This document shows, piece after piece, positions 51,286-59,632 of a stretch of DNA of 64,000 bases (position 1 is the first letter of the stretch; every line of letters begins with the position of its first letter). The DNA lies in the NCBI RefSeq assembly GCF_003626645.1, contig NZ_RBAM01000004.1, positions 496,001 to 560,000 on the forward strand, read 5' to 3'. Origin of the DNA: Streptomyces klenkii. GTDB lineage: Bacteria > Actinomycetota > Actinomycetes > Streptomycetales > Streptomycetaceae. The position numbers and the translations under genes were made by a program. The notes beneath the pieces are model-generated. The model had not been told where the DNA came from. It searched no databases and saw only the letters and a list, made by a program, of their open reading frames with translations.

Positions 51286-52266
51286 GTGCCCAACACACTG
51301 CCCGGCACGGCCGCCGGCGGAAACGACGACGGAAACGACGGCGGGAACAACGGCAGGAACACCGACGGAAACAACGGCCGGAACACCAGCGGGAACACCG
51401 GCAGTAACTCCGGCGGAAAGCTGCTGGCCGTCAGCGACCTGCACGTCGCGTACAAAGAGAATCGCGCGCTCGCGGAAACGCTGCGGCCGCGGAGCGACGC
51501 CGACTGGCTCATCGTGGCCGGCGACGTCGGCGAGCAGTACGCGGACATCGAATGGACGCTGCGGATGCTCGCCGAGCGCTTCGCCAAGGTGATCTGGGCG
51601 CCCGGGAACCACGAGCTGTGGACCCACCCCAGCGACCCGGTCGACCTGCGCGGCGAGAAGCGCTACCTGCACCTCGTGGAGCTGTGCCGCAGCCTCGGCG
51701 TCGCCACCCCCGAGGACCCGTACCCCGTGTGGCACGGCGAGGGCGGACCGGTCGCCGTGGCCCCGCTCTTCGTGCTCTACGACTACACCTTCCGCGTGCC
51801 CGGAGCGCACACCAAGGAGGAGTCGCTGCGCCGCGCCTACGACGCGGGCATCGTCTGTGCCGACGAGCACTTCCTGCACCCCGACCCGTTCCCGGGCCGC
51901 GACGCGTGGTGCCACGCCCGCGTGGAGTACACCGAGCGCCGTCTCGCCGCCGTCGACCCCGCGCACCGGACCGTGCTGGTCAACCACTTCCCGCTGGTCC
52001 GCGAGCCCACCAGGATCCTGCGGTACCCCGACTTCGCGCAGTGGTGCGGCACGGAGCTGACCGCCGACTGGCACACCCGCTTCCGCGCGGCCGCCGCCGT
52101 CTACGGCCACCTGCACATCCCCCGCGTCACCTGGCACGACGGGGTGCGGTTCGAGGAGGTCTCCGTGGGCTATCCGCGCGAGTGGCAGCCCCGGCCGCCG
52201 CGCGAGCCGCTGCGGCAGATCCTGCCGCGGCCGGCCGCCGAGGGCCCGGGGGGTCGGGCGTCGTGA
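51286..52266 (+). CDS. pptH: Metallophosphoesterase, probable phosphopantetheinyl hydrolase PptH
   Basis: A 326-residue calcineurin-like phosphoesterase. The metal motifs are AVSDLHVAYKEN, VAGDVGEQY, APGNHELW, VNHFPL and VYGHLHIPR. It overlaps the PPTase gene by GTGA. In M. tuberculosis the neighbour pair Rv2795c/Rv2794c (PptH/PptT) has the same arrangement, and PptH strips 4'-phosphopantetheine from carrier proteins. That assignment is by context and family. Residues about 12-43 are eight tetrapeptide repeats of the form Gly/Arg-Asn-x-x, absent from any homologue I know. GAAGGAC precedes GTG 51286. Confidence 0.82.
   Translation: MPNTLPGTAAGGNDDGNDGGNNGRNTDGNNGRNTSGNTGSNSGGKLLAVSDLHVAYKENRALAETLRPRSDADWLIVAGDVGEQYADIEWTLRMLAERFAKVIWAPGNHELWTHPSDPVDLRGEKRYLHLVELCRSLGVATPEDPYPVWHGEGGPVAVAPLFVLYDYTFRVPGAHTKEESLRRAYDAGIVCADEHFLHPDPFPGRDAWCHARVEYTERRLAAVDPAHRTVLVNHFPLVREPTRILRYPDFAQWCGTELTADWHTRFRAAAAVYGHLHIPRVTWHDGVRFEEVSVGYPREWQPRPPREPLRQILPRPAAEGPGGRAS
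51319..51414 (+). repeat. Eight tandem 12-bp units coding an Asn/Gly-rich leader
   Basis: Units of the type GGAAACGACGGC run in frame as G/R/S-Asn-D/N/T/S-D/G/S. The second residue, Asn (AAC), is invariant in all eight. They lie inside the pptH coding region. Confidence 0.9.
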
Positions 52267-52994
52267 TCGAGCGGATCCTGCCCGCGGAGGCCGTCGCGGA
52301 GGAGGGCTTCGGCAGCGCCGCGGCGTCGGCGGGCGCCTTCCTCCACCCCGAGGAGGCCGCGGTCGTCGCCCGCGCCGTGCCCAAGCGGAAGGACGAGTTC
52401 GCGGCCGTACGGGTCTGCGCGCGCACGGCGCTGGGCCGGCTGGGGCTGCCGCCCGTCCCCCTCGTGCCCAACCGCCGCGGGGCCCCGCAGTGGCCCGCGG
52501 GGGTCGTCGGCAGCATGACGCACTGCGACGGCTACCGGGCGGCCGTCGTGGCCCGCTCCGGCGCCCTCGCCTCGGTCGGCATCGACGCCGAGCCGAACGG
52601 GCCGCTCCCGGACGGCGTCCTCGACGTCGTGTCGCTGCCCGGCGAGCGCGCCCGGATCCGCTCGCTGACCGCGCTGCGCCCCGATGTGCACTGGGACCGC
52701 CTGCTGTTCAGCGCCAAGGAGAGCGTCTTCAAGACCTGGTATCCGCTGACCGGGCAGGAGCTGGACTTCGAGGAGGCGGAGCTGGAGTTCGACCCGGACG
52801 CCGGTGCGTTCTCCGCCCGGCTGCTGGTGCCCGGCCCGGTCGTGGGAGGCGTCCGCCTGGACGGGTTCACCGGCCGGTGGACCGTGGGCAGCGGCTTCGT
52901 CCTCTCGGCCATCGCGCTCCCCGCCGTCGCCGCCACCGCCGGGGACGGCCCACCGGCAGCATCCGTCACCAGGTCCGCGGCATCCCCCGCCTGA
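52263..52994 (+). CDS. pptT: 4'-phosphopantetheinyl transferase (PptT/Sfp-EntD type)
   Basis: A 243-residue Sfp/EntD-type enzyme that transfers phosphopantetheine from CoA to apo-carrier proteins. The motifs are GSMTHCDGYRAAVVAR, VGIDAEPNGPLP (metal-binding Asp/Glu) and LLFSAKESVFKTWYPLT (the WxxKEA-like block). GTG 52263 overlaps the pptH stop. The last 29 bp overlap the convergent dioxygenase gene. The pair can set the ratio of holo- to apo-carrier proteins. Confidence 0.93.
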   Translation: MIERILPAEAVAEEGFGSAAASAGAFLHPEEAAVVARAVPKRKDEFAAVRVCARTALGRLGLPPVPLVPNRRGAPQWPAGVVGSMTHCDGYRAAVVARSGALASVGIDAEPNGPLPDGVLDVVSLPGERARIRSLTALRPDVHWDRLLFSAKESVFKTWYPLTGQELDFEEAELEFDPDAGAFSARLLVPGPVVGGVRLDGFTGRWTVGSGFVLSAIALPAVAATAGDGPPAASVTRSAASPA

Positions 52995-53976
52995 ACGCGG
53001 CGAAGTCCTCCGGCAGCTCGCGCGCGTACCGGGTGTTGAGCCACAGGCGCAGCAGGTCGCGGCGGCGGCCCGGTTCGTCGCGGAAGGCGGAGCGGCCGTG
53101 GATGACGACGTTGTTGTTCAGCAGCTGGAGGTCGCCGGCGCGCAGGGTCATCTCGACGCGGTGCTCGTCCATTCCCGCGATGTCCTGGAAGAGCCGCAGC
53201 GCGTGCCGCTCGATCCCGCTCAGCGGGATTCCGGACTTCGGCACGGCCGAATCGATGTAGTGGGTCATGTAGAAGCGGCAGCTCAACTGGTCGTGGAAAT
53301 AGCCGTACACCGCGTTCCGGTAGTACGGGAGCTCGTCCGAGCCCTCTTCCAGGCGCCGGTCGTAGACGAATCCCCGGTAGTACAGGCCGAGCAGCTCGCG
53401 GTGGTGGGCGAGCAGGTGGTTGTGGACGGTCATGGAGCTGGCGAGGGTGCTGACGCCGCCCTCGCCCGCCTGGCGCAGGCAGAGCAGGCCCACGATGTCG
53501 GAGCTGTCGGTGTGGAAGGGCAGCTCGGAGCGGGTCCGGTAGGCGCGGGTGGCGGATTCGGTGACCTCGCCCTCGCCGTAGTCCTTGACGTGGGCGATCA
53601 GTTCCCCGGCGGCGTTTTGGGAGACGGGGGTGCCCAGGTGCAGCGCGATGCCCCAGTAGGCCAGGCGGGCCTCCTCCAGGCTCCACCGCTCCACCGGGAG
53701 GCCGCGCAGGAGCGTGAATCCGCGCCCGAACTCCAGTTCCTGGACGGCGGCTTCGAAGGTCTTGCCGAGGACGGGCAGCGGAAAGTCTTCGACGGTGAGT
53801 TGTTCGAACGGGATTCCGCGTGCTTTCGCCGCCGCGAGCGCGGTTTCCAGGTCGTCGATCTCCTCGGGGGTGAGGACGACCACCCAGTCGCTTTCGCCGG
53901 TGAAATCGGCGGCCGTCCAGGCGGACGGTCCGGTGACGGGCTCGGTGAGGACGGTGTCGGCGGGCGCTGCGGGCAT
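52966..53976 (-). CDS. TauD/TfdA-family Fe(II)/2-oxoglutarate dioxygenase
   Basis: A 336-residue non-heme iron oxygenase. The first two ligands are in LPFHTDSSD (His, Asp), the third His in NNVVIHGRSAF, and the 2-oxoglutarate-binding Arg in RDLLRLWLN. The family hydroxylates sulfonates, amino acids or carnitine-like compounds; the substrate here is unknown. ATG 53976 has GTGGAG six bases upstream. It is divergent from the ABC importer operon across a 360-bp spacer, suggesting that it processes an imported compound. Confidence 0.87.
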   Translation of the reverse strand: MPAAPADTVLTEPVTGPSAWTAADFTGESDWVVVLTPEEIDDLETALAAAKARGIPFEQLTVEDFPLPVLGKTFEAAVQELEFGRGFTLLRGLPVERWSLEEARLAYWGIALHLGTPVSQNAAGELIAHVKDYGEGEVTESATRAYRTRSELPFHTDSSDIVGLLCLRQAGEGGVSTLASSMTVHNHLLAHHRELLGLYYRGFVYDRRLEEGSDELPYYRNAVYGYFHDQLSCRFYMTHYIDSAVPKSGIPLSGIERHALRLFQDIAGMDEHRVEMTLRAGDLQLLNNNVVIHGRSAFRDEPGRRRDLLRLWLNTRYARELPEDFAAFRRGMPRTW

Positions 53977-54336
53977 ACGGACTCCACTCGGGATTCGCTG
54001 AGCGTGCGGCGGTCGCGCGGCACGAGTGGCGCCGGCAATGAGCGGCACGGCGGTTCAGCGGCACAGCTGTCAGTGGCTCGGCGGCACTGGTGACACGACA
54101 CATCGATCATGATTCGAAGTGCGCGCACGGTCAATGGAGTTGGTGACGGTGCGACGGAAGAGGCGGAGTGTCGTGATTGTGCGTGAACTCGATCACCTTC
54201 GTTACCGCTTCCATGGTGTGGGGCGCGCACCGGTGGTTAGTTTCCGGGAAGACACGGTGACACCGGCACGCAGAGACGCAGACGCAGCGCAGACGACGCA
54301 GGCGTAGAAACGCCGACGCAGAGACACGGAGACACA
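53977..54336. promoter_or_regulatory. Divergent promoter region between dioxygenase and ABC importer
   Basis: The 360-bp spacer contains an inverted pair CACGACAC (54094-54101) and GTGTCGTG (54168-54175), a run of AGCGGCAC words (54020-54090) and a GACGCAG microsatellite-like stretch (54270-54325) just before the binding-protein start. No gene is visible. Confidence 0.45.
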
Positions 54337-55878
54337 GTGGCCAAGTCAACCGCCAGGTCAGGGCCGGCGTTGCGGCGTTCCGCCCGCGCGGCCGGCTGCG
54401 CCGTCTTAGCGGGGACCCTCGCGGCCGCGTGCGGCTCCGGCGGAGGTGGCGGTTCCGCCTCCGGCTCCGCCGACTCCCTCTCCGTGGGCCTCATCGCCGA
54501 GCCCGCGAGCCTCGACTTCACCACCACCGACGGCGCGGCCGTCCCCCAGGCCACCCTGGGCAGCATCTACGAGGGCCTGGTCCGCGTCGACCAGCAGGGG
54601 AAGATCCAGCCCCTGCTCGCCGAGCGCTACGAGCGCTCCGACGACGGCAAGACGTACACCTTCCACCTCCGTAAGGGCGTGAAGTTCACCAACGGCGCCG
54701 AGTTCACCGCCGACGACGCGGTGTTCTCCATCGACCGGGTGAAGAAGGACTGGAAGCTGAAGACGGCCCGGCAGATGGACGTGGTCGACAAGGCGGAGAA
54801 GACCGACGACCGCACGGTCAAGATCACCCTGAACCGTCCGAGCAACGGCTGGCTCTACGCCATGACCACCCGCATCGGCGCCATGTTCAGCCGTACGGGC
54901 GTGAGCGACCTCGCCAACCACCCCGTCGGCACCGGCCCCTTCACCCTGGGCGAGCGCCGCCGCGGCGACCGCATCGTCCTCGACCGCAACGCCTCCTACT
55001 GGGGCACCGAGCCCGCCCTGTCCAAGGTCACCTTGAAGTACTTCAAGGACGCCGGGGCGATGAACAACGCCATGCTCACCGGCGGCATCGACGTCGTCGG
55101 CACGGTCCAGGCCCCGGAGTCGCTCTCCCGCTTCTCCGACAAGAACCGGTTCCAGGTCATCGAGGGCTCCTCCACGGGCGAGGTCGTCCTGTCGATGAAC
55201 AACTCCCGCGAGCCGTTCAAGGACAAGCGCGTCCGCCAGGCCGTGCGGTACGCCATCGACCACAAGGCGCTGGTCGAGACCTCCCGCGCCGGGTACGGCA
55301 AGCTGATCGGCACCATGGCCAGCCCCACCGACCCCTGGTACGAGGACCTCACCGGCCGCTATCCGTACGACCCGGCGAAGGCCAAGCAGCTGCTGAAGGA
55401 CGCGGGCGCCGAGGGCCGGACCGTGAAGTTCCGGGTGCCCAACATGCCGTACGCGATGTCCGCCGCCCAGGTCGTGAAGTCCCAGCTCGAACAGGTCGGG
55501 CTGAAGGCGGACATCGAGCCCCTGGAATTCCCCGCGCGCTGGCTGTCCGAGGTCTACAACAAGGCCGACTACGACCTCTCCGTCATCGCCCACACCGAAC
55601 CGCGCGACCTGTGGACGTTCGCCGACCCCGGCTACTACTTCCGCTACGACAACCCCGAGTACGCGAAGCTCCTCAAGGAGGCCGACTCCGGCAAGGCCGA
55701 GGACGAGACCGCCCGCTACCGCGACGCCGCCCGCCTGCTCTCCGACGACGCCGCGGCCGACTGGCTCTACCTCATGCCCAACCTGATGGTGGCCGACAAG
55801 AACATCACCGGCCTGCCGGTCAACCAGGTCGGCGAGGGCTTCGACCTGACGAACGTCCGCTGGGCGAAGAAGAAGTAG
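54337..55878 (+). CDS. ABC importer substrate-binding lipoprotein (SBP_bac_5, Dpp/Opp/Nik type)
   Basis: A 513-residue extracellular solute-binding protein. The signal peptide ends with lipobox LAAAC (Cys about 32), then a Gly/Ser linker. GLIAEPASLDFTTTDGAAV and LAERYERSDDGKTYTFHLRK are family-typical. It binds peptides, nickel chelates or similar small molecules; the sequence does not decide. GTG 54337 opens the importer operon, followed after 13 bp by the first permease gene. Confidence 0.9.
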   Translation: MAKSTARSGPALRRSARAAGCAVLAGTLAAACGSGGGGGSASGSADSLSVGLIAEPASLDFTTTDGAAVPQATLGSIYEGLVRVDQQGKIQPLLAERYERSDDGKTYTFHLRKGVKFTNGAEFTADDAVFSIDRVKKDWKLKTARQMDVVDKAEKTDDRTVKITLNRPSNGWLYAMTTRIGAMFSRTGVSDLANHPVGTGPFTLGERRRGDRIVLDRNASYWGTEPALSKVTLKYFKDAGAMNNAMLTGGIDVVGTVQAPESLSRFSDKNRFQVIEGSSTGEVVLSMNNSREPFKDKRVRQAVRYAIDHKALVETSRAGYGKLIGTMASPTDPWYEDLTGRYPYDPAKAKQLLKDAGAEGRTVKFRVPNMPYAMSAAQVVKSQLEQVGLKADIEPLEFPARWLSEVYNKADYDLSVIAHTEPRDLWTFADPGYYFRYDNPEYAKLLKEADSGKAEDETARYRDAARLLSDDAAADWLYLMPNLMVADKNITGLPVNQVGEGFDLTNVRWAKKK

Positions 55879-55891
55879 GCGCGGTCCCAGC

Positions 55892-56833
55892 ATGCGGGTG
55901 TTCCTGCGCAGGACGGCGTCGCTGCTGGTCAGCGCCGTGATCGCCAGCTTCGTCGTGTTCGCGTTCCTGTCCGTCCTGCCCGGCGACCCGGCCGAGGTCG
56001 TCCTCGGGACGAACGCCGGCACGCAGGAGCTGGCCGCGCTGCGCCACTCCTTCGGCACCGACCGGCCGCTCGTCGTGCAGTACGCCGACTGGGCGCAGGG
56101 CCTGCTGCACGGCGACTTCGGCATCTCGTACATCAGCCACGACCCCATCGGCCCGCGGATCAGCGACCGGCTCGGCGTCACCTGCTGGCTGGCGCTCGGC
56201 GGCATGGCCGTGGCCGTCCTCTTCGCGCTGCCCGCCGGGGTGCTCGCGGCCGCCTGGCACCGCAGGCCCGCGGGCGCCCTGCTGTCGGCCGTCAGCCAGG
56301 CCGGGATCGCCGTCCCGGCCTTCCTCGCCGGCATCCTGCTCGTCTACGTCTTCGCGGTCCGGGCGGGGGCGCTGCCCGCGGGCGGCTACACCCCGCTCGC
56401 CGAGGACCCCGCCGCCTGGGCGCGGCAGCTCGTGCTGCCGTGCCTGTCCCTCGGCCTCGTCCAAGGGGCGGTCCTCACGCGCTACGTGCGCTCCGCCGTC
56501 CTCACCGTCCTCCATCAGGACTTCCTGCGTACCGCCCGCGCCAAGGGGCGCAGGCAGTGGCCGGCCCTGTGGCGGCACGGGCTGCCCAACGCCGCGGTGC
56601 CCGTGCTGACCGTCCTGGGGTTGCAGCTGTCCACCGTGCTCGTCGGCGCGGTCGTCGTCGAGCGGGTCTTCGTCATCCCCGGCCTCGGCGACCTGCTGTT
56701 GCAGTCCGTGGCCGACCGCGACCTGCTGGTCGTCCAGGGCGTGGTGATCGTCCTGGTGGTGGCCGTGCTCGTCGTCAACGTGGTCACCGACCTGCTCTAC
56801 CACCTGCTCGACCCGCGCCTGCGGAGCCGTTGA
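55892..56833 (+). CDS. ABC importer permease, DppB-like
   Basis: A 313-residue permease with six membrane helices. An N-terminal helix (LLVSAVIASFVVFAFLSVL) is followed by LPGDPAEVVLGTNA. The EAA loop is DFLRTARAKGRRQWPALWRH, which contacts the ATPase. The TGA stop overlaps the ATG of the next permease (TGATG). Confidence 0.9.
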   Translation: MRVFLRRTASLLVSAVIASFVVFAFLSVLPGDPAEVVLGTNAGTQELAALRHSFGTDRPLVVQYADWAQGLLHGDFGISYISHDPIGPRISDRLGVTCWLALGGMAVAVLFALPAGVLAAAWHRRPAGALLSAVSQAGIAVPAFLAGILLVYVFAVRAGALPAGGYTPLAEDPAAWARQLVLPCLSLGLVQGAVLTRYVRSAVLTVLHQDFLRTARAKGRRQWPALWRHGLPNAAVPVLTVLGLQLSTVLVGAVVVERVFVIPGLGDLLLQSVADRDLLVVQGVVIVLVVAVLVVNVVTDLLYHLLDPRLRSR

Positions 56834-57702
56834 TGCCGTCGAAGCCCTTGATGCCGTCGAAGCCGTCGAAGCCGTCGGCCCGTACCCTCGCCCGGCACCC
56901 CGCCCTCACCGCCGGCGGAATTCTCGTCACTCTCGTCCTTGCGCTCGCCCTGCTGTCCCTCCTCTGGACGCCCTACGACCCCACGCACGTGGACGCGGCG
57001 CAGCGCCTGCTGCCGCCCGGCGGCGGACACGTGCTGGGCACCGACCAGTTCGGCCGGGACGTCGCCAGCCGGCTGATGACCGGCGCCCGCACGACCGTCT
57101 TCGTCGGCGTCGTGGCCGTCGGGTTCGCCGTCGTCATCGGCGTGCCCATGGGGATCGCCGCGGGCATGTCCGGAGGGCCGCTCAGCGCGCTGCTGATGAG
57201 AGTGAGCGATTTCCTGCTGGCCTTCCCCGCCCTGCTGCTCGCCATCATGCTGGCGGCGGTCTACGGCACGAGCACGCTCACCGCCATGGTGGCCATCGGC
57301 ATCGCCTCCGCCCCCGGCTTCGCGCGCGTGGCCCGCGCCGCGACGCTGCGCGTCATGGCGGCCGAGTACGTCGACGCCGCGCGGCTCGCCCGGCGCACCC
57401 GCGCGGCCATCGCGGTGCGGCACGTCCTGCCGAACATCCGCGACGTGGTCATCGTGCAGGTGTCGGTGGCCTTCGCGACGGCCGTGCTCGCCGAGGCCGC
57501 CCTGTCGTACCTGGGCCTCGGCACGCCGCCGCCCACCCCGTCCTGGGGCCGCATGCTGCTCGACTCCCAGGAGCTGCTGTTCTCGCGGCCCGAGCTGTGC
57601 CTGTGGCCGGGCCTCGCCGTCGCCGCCGCCGTCATGGGCCTCAACCTGCTCGGCGACGGCCTGCGGGACCGCTTCGACCCCACGCTGGAAGGTGTCCGGT
57701 GA
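56833..57702 (+). CDS. ABC importer permease, DppC-like
   Basis: A 289-residue permease with six membrane helices. LGTDQFGRDVASRLMTGAR is the DppC signature and YVDAARLARRTRAAIAVRHV the EAA loop. The N-terminus reads MPSKPLMPSKPSKPS because an 18-bp stretch containing the start codon is duplicated, so ATG 56833 and ATG 56851 are both possible starts. GTGA overlap with the ATPase gene. Confidence 0.9.
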   Translation: MPSKPLMPSKPSKPSARTLARHPALTAGGILVTLVLALALLSLLWTPYDPTHVDAAQRLLPPGGGHVLGTDQFGRDVASRLMTGARTTVFVGVVAVGFAVVIGVPMGIAAGMSGGPLSALLMRVSDFLLAFPALLLAIMLAAVYGTSTLTAMVAIGIASAPGFARVARAATLRVMAAEYVDAARLARRTRAAIAVRHVLPNIRDVVIVQVSVAFATAVLAEAALSYLGLGTPPPTPSWGRMLLDSQELLFSRPELCLWPGLAVAAAVMGLNLLGDGLRDRFDPTLEGVR

Positions 57703-59345
57703 GCCCGGTGGATCCGGTGACTTCTGTGGATCCGGTGGACCCGGAGCGTTCAGCGGGCTCCGAGAGCGGCGCGCTGCTGGAGGTCGAGGGCCTCACCGTC
57801 GACGCGGGCGGCAAGCCGCTCGTGCAGGGCGTGGGCTTCACCGTCGGCCGGGGCGAACGCGTCGGCATCATCGGCGAGTCCGGCTCCGGCAAGACCCTCA
57901 CCGCGCTCGCCCTGCTGGGCCTCCTCGGCGAGGGCCTGCGGGCCGCCGGCAGCGCCCGCCTGGCCGGTGTCCCGTTCGACCTGCTGGGCGCGGGTGACCG
58001 CGAGCTGTCGACCGTACGGGGGCGGCTCGCGGGCATGGTCTTCCAGGAGCCCATGACGGCCCTCAACCCCGTGATGAGGACGGGCTCCCAGGTCGCCGAG
58101 GCGCTGCGGCTGCACGGCCCCCGCGGCGAGCGCCCCGGCCGGGCCGCCGCCCGCGACGCCGCCGTGGAGCTCCTGGGCCGGCTGCGGCTGCCCGACCCGG
58201 CCCGCGCCGCCCGCGCCTACCCCCACCAGCTCTCCGGCGGCCAGCGCCAGCGCGCCGTCCTCGCCGGGGCCCTCGCCAACGACCCCGCCCTGCTGATCTG
58301 CGACGAGCCGACCACCGCCCTGGACGTCACCGTCCAGAAGGAGATCGTCGACCTGATCACGGGCGTGTCCGACGAGCGCGGCACGGCCGTCCTCTACATC
58401 AGCCACGACCTCGCGCTCGTCGCGTCCGTCTGCCACCGCGTCCTGGTCATGCACGACGGGGAGATCGTCGAGAGCGGGCCGGTGGAACGGGTGCTGCGGC
58501 AGCCCGAGCACCCGTACACGCAGGCCCTGCTGAGCGCCTCCGACCTGTCGGTTCCGGCCCCGCGGCCCCCCGCGCCCGCCGAACCCAGGACGCTGCTGCG
58601 AGCCCGCGGCCTGACCCGCCGCTACGCCCGCCCGCGCCGCGGCCTCCTCGGCCCGCGGACGCACTTCACGGCACTGGAGGGCCTGGACCTGGAGCTGCGC
58701 GCGGGCGCCCGGGTCGGGGTGGTCGGCGAGTCGGGATCGGGGAAGACCACGCTCCTGCGGCTGCTGTCCGGGCTGGACCGGCCGACGTCGGGGACGGTCG
58801 AGAACGCGGCCGGCGGTGATCCGCGGAGCGGGCCGGGCGGCGGCCTCCAAGTGGTCTTCCAGGACCCCATGGGCTCCCTCGACCCCCGGATGCGCGTGCG
58901 GGACGTCATCGCCGAGCCGCTCCCGGACCGCCGCTCGCCCGCGGCCGCGGACCGCGTGGCGGAGCTCCTTGCCGACGTGGGCCTGCCGGCGGAGGCGGCC
59001 GGGCGCTACCCGCACCAGTTCTCCGGCGGGCAGCGGCAGCGCATCGCCATCGCGCGGGCCCTGGCCCCCCGCCCGTCCGTGCTCCTCGCCGACGAGCCGG
59101 TCAGCGCCCTGGACGTGTCCGTACGGGCCCAGGTCCTCGACGTCCTGAGCAGGGTCACGGCCGAGCGGGACATGGCGCTGTGCGTCGTCACCCACGACCT
59201 GGGCGTCGTGCGCTACCTGTGCGACGAGGTGGTGGTGATGCGGGAGGGAAGAGTCGTGGAGCGGGGGCCGGTCGAGCGCGTGTGGGAGGAGCCCGCGCAC
59301 CCGTACACGCGGCAGCTGCTGGAAGCCGTGCCGGTCCTGCGGTGA
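57699..59345 (+). CDS. ABC importer ATPase with two fused nucleotide-binding domains (DppD-DppF)
   Basis: A 548-residue fusion. Domain 1 has Walker [12 protein letters not shown], signature LSGGQRQR and Walker [12 protein letters not shown]. Domain 2 (from about residue 290) has [19 protein letters not shown] and [11 protein letters not shown]. The N-terminus carries a VDPV repeat. Both domains have the C-terminal HPYT motif of oligopeptide/nickel importers. It ends the operon. Confidence 0.92.
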   Translation: MSPVDPVTSVDPVDPERSAGSESGALLEVEGLTVDAGGKPLVQGVGFTVGRGERVGIIGESGSGKTLTALALLGLLGEGLRAAGSARLAGVPFDLLGAGDRELSTVRGRLAGMVFQEPMTALNPVMRTGSQVAEALRLHGPRGERPGRAAARDAAVELLGRLRLPDPARAARAYPHQLSGGQRQRAVLAGALANDPALLICDEPTTALDVTVQKEIVDLITGVSDERGTAVLYISHDLALVASVCHRVLVMHDGEIVESGPVERVLRQPEHPYTQALLSASDLSVPAPRPPAPAEPRTLLRARGLTRRYARPRRGLLGPRTHFTALEGLDLELRAGARVGVVGESGSGKTTLLRLLSGLDRPTSGTVENAAGGDPRSGPGGGLQVVFQDPMGSLDPRMRVRDVIAEPLPDRRSPAAADRVAELLADVGLPAEAAGRYPHQFSGGQRQRIAIARALAPRPSVLLADEPVSALDVSVRAQVLDVLSRVTAERDMALCVVTHDLGVVRYLCDEVVVMREGRVVERGPVERVWEEPAHPYTRQLLEAVPVLR

Positions 59346-59347
59346 GC

Positions 59348-59380
59348 ACCGGATGCATACCGGATCCGTACCGGATGAGC
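59348..59380. repeat. Three tandem 11-bp units
   Basis: ACCGGATGCAT, ACCGGATCCGT and ACCGGATGAGC follow one another right after the ATPase stop codon. A related GTGAGTACCGGG 12-bp pair follows to about 59415. Confidence 0.75.
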
Positions 59381-59574
59381 GCCGAGTGAGTACAGGGGTG
59401 AGTACCGGGTGAGGCTCGGGACCGGCCCCGCGGGGCCCTGGTCGACACCTGTCCGCAGCGACGCCTCGGCCCGCTGCTGTGCATGCGCAGCAACGGAACG
59501 CTCTGTGCTGCGGTGTGAAGCCACGGACAGGTTGCCGCCGCTTTTCAGGTAGATCATGGCGGCACTCCATCCAC

Positions 59575-59608
59575 CAAGTCAATCCTATGACTTGACTCGA
59601 TCGGTCAA
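59575..59608. promoter_or_regulatory. Overlapping palindromes upstream of the LysR gene
   Basis: CAAGTCA-N6-TGACTTG (59575-59594) overlaps TTGAC-N7-GTCAA (59592-59608). The second fits the LysR-type T-N11-A plan. They lie 25-58 bp before the GTG start and are good candidates for an autoregulatory binding site. Confidence 0.6.
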
Positions 59609-59632
59609 AGGCTGAGCTTGTATCTTGGCCGG

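Noticed and set aside
59213-59557. Minus-strand frame starting MIYLKSGGNLSVAS divergent from the LysR gene
   Set aside because: It runs antisense into the ABC ATPase gene, codon-position GC is weak beyond the first few codons, and the C-terminal half is low-complexity shadow sequence.
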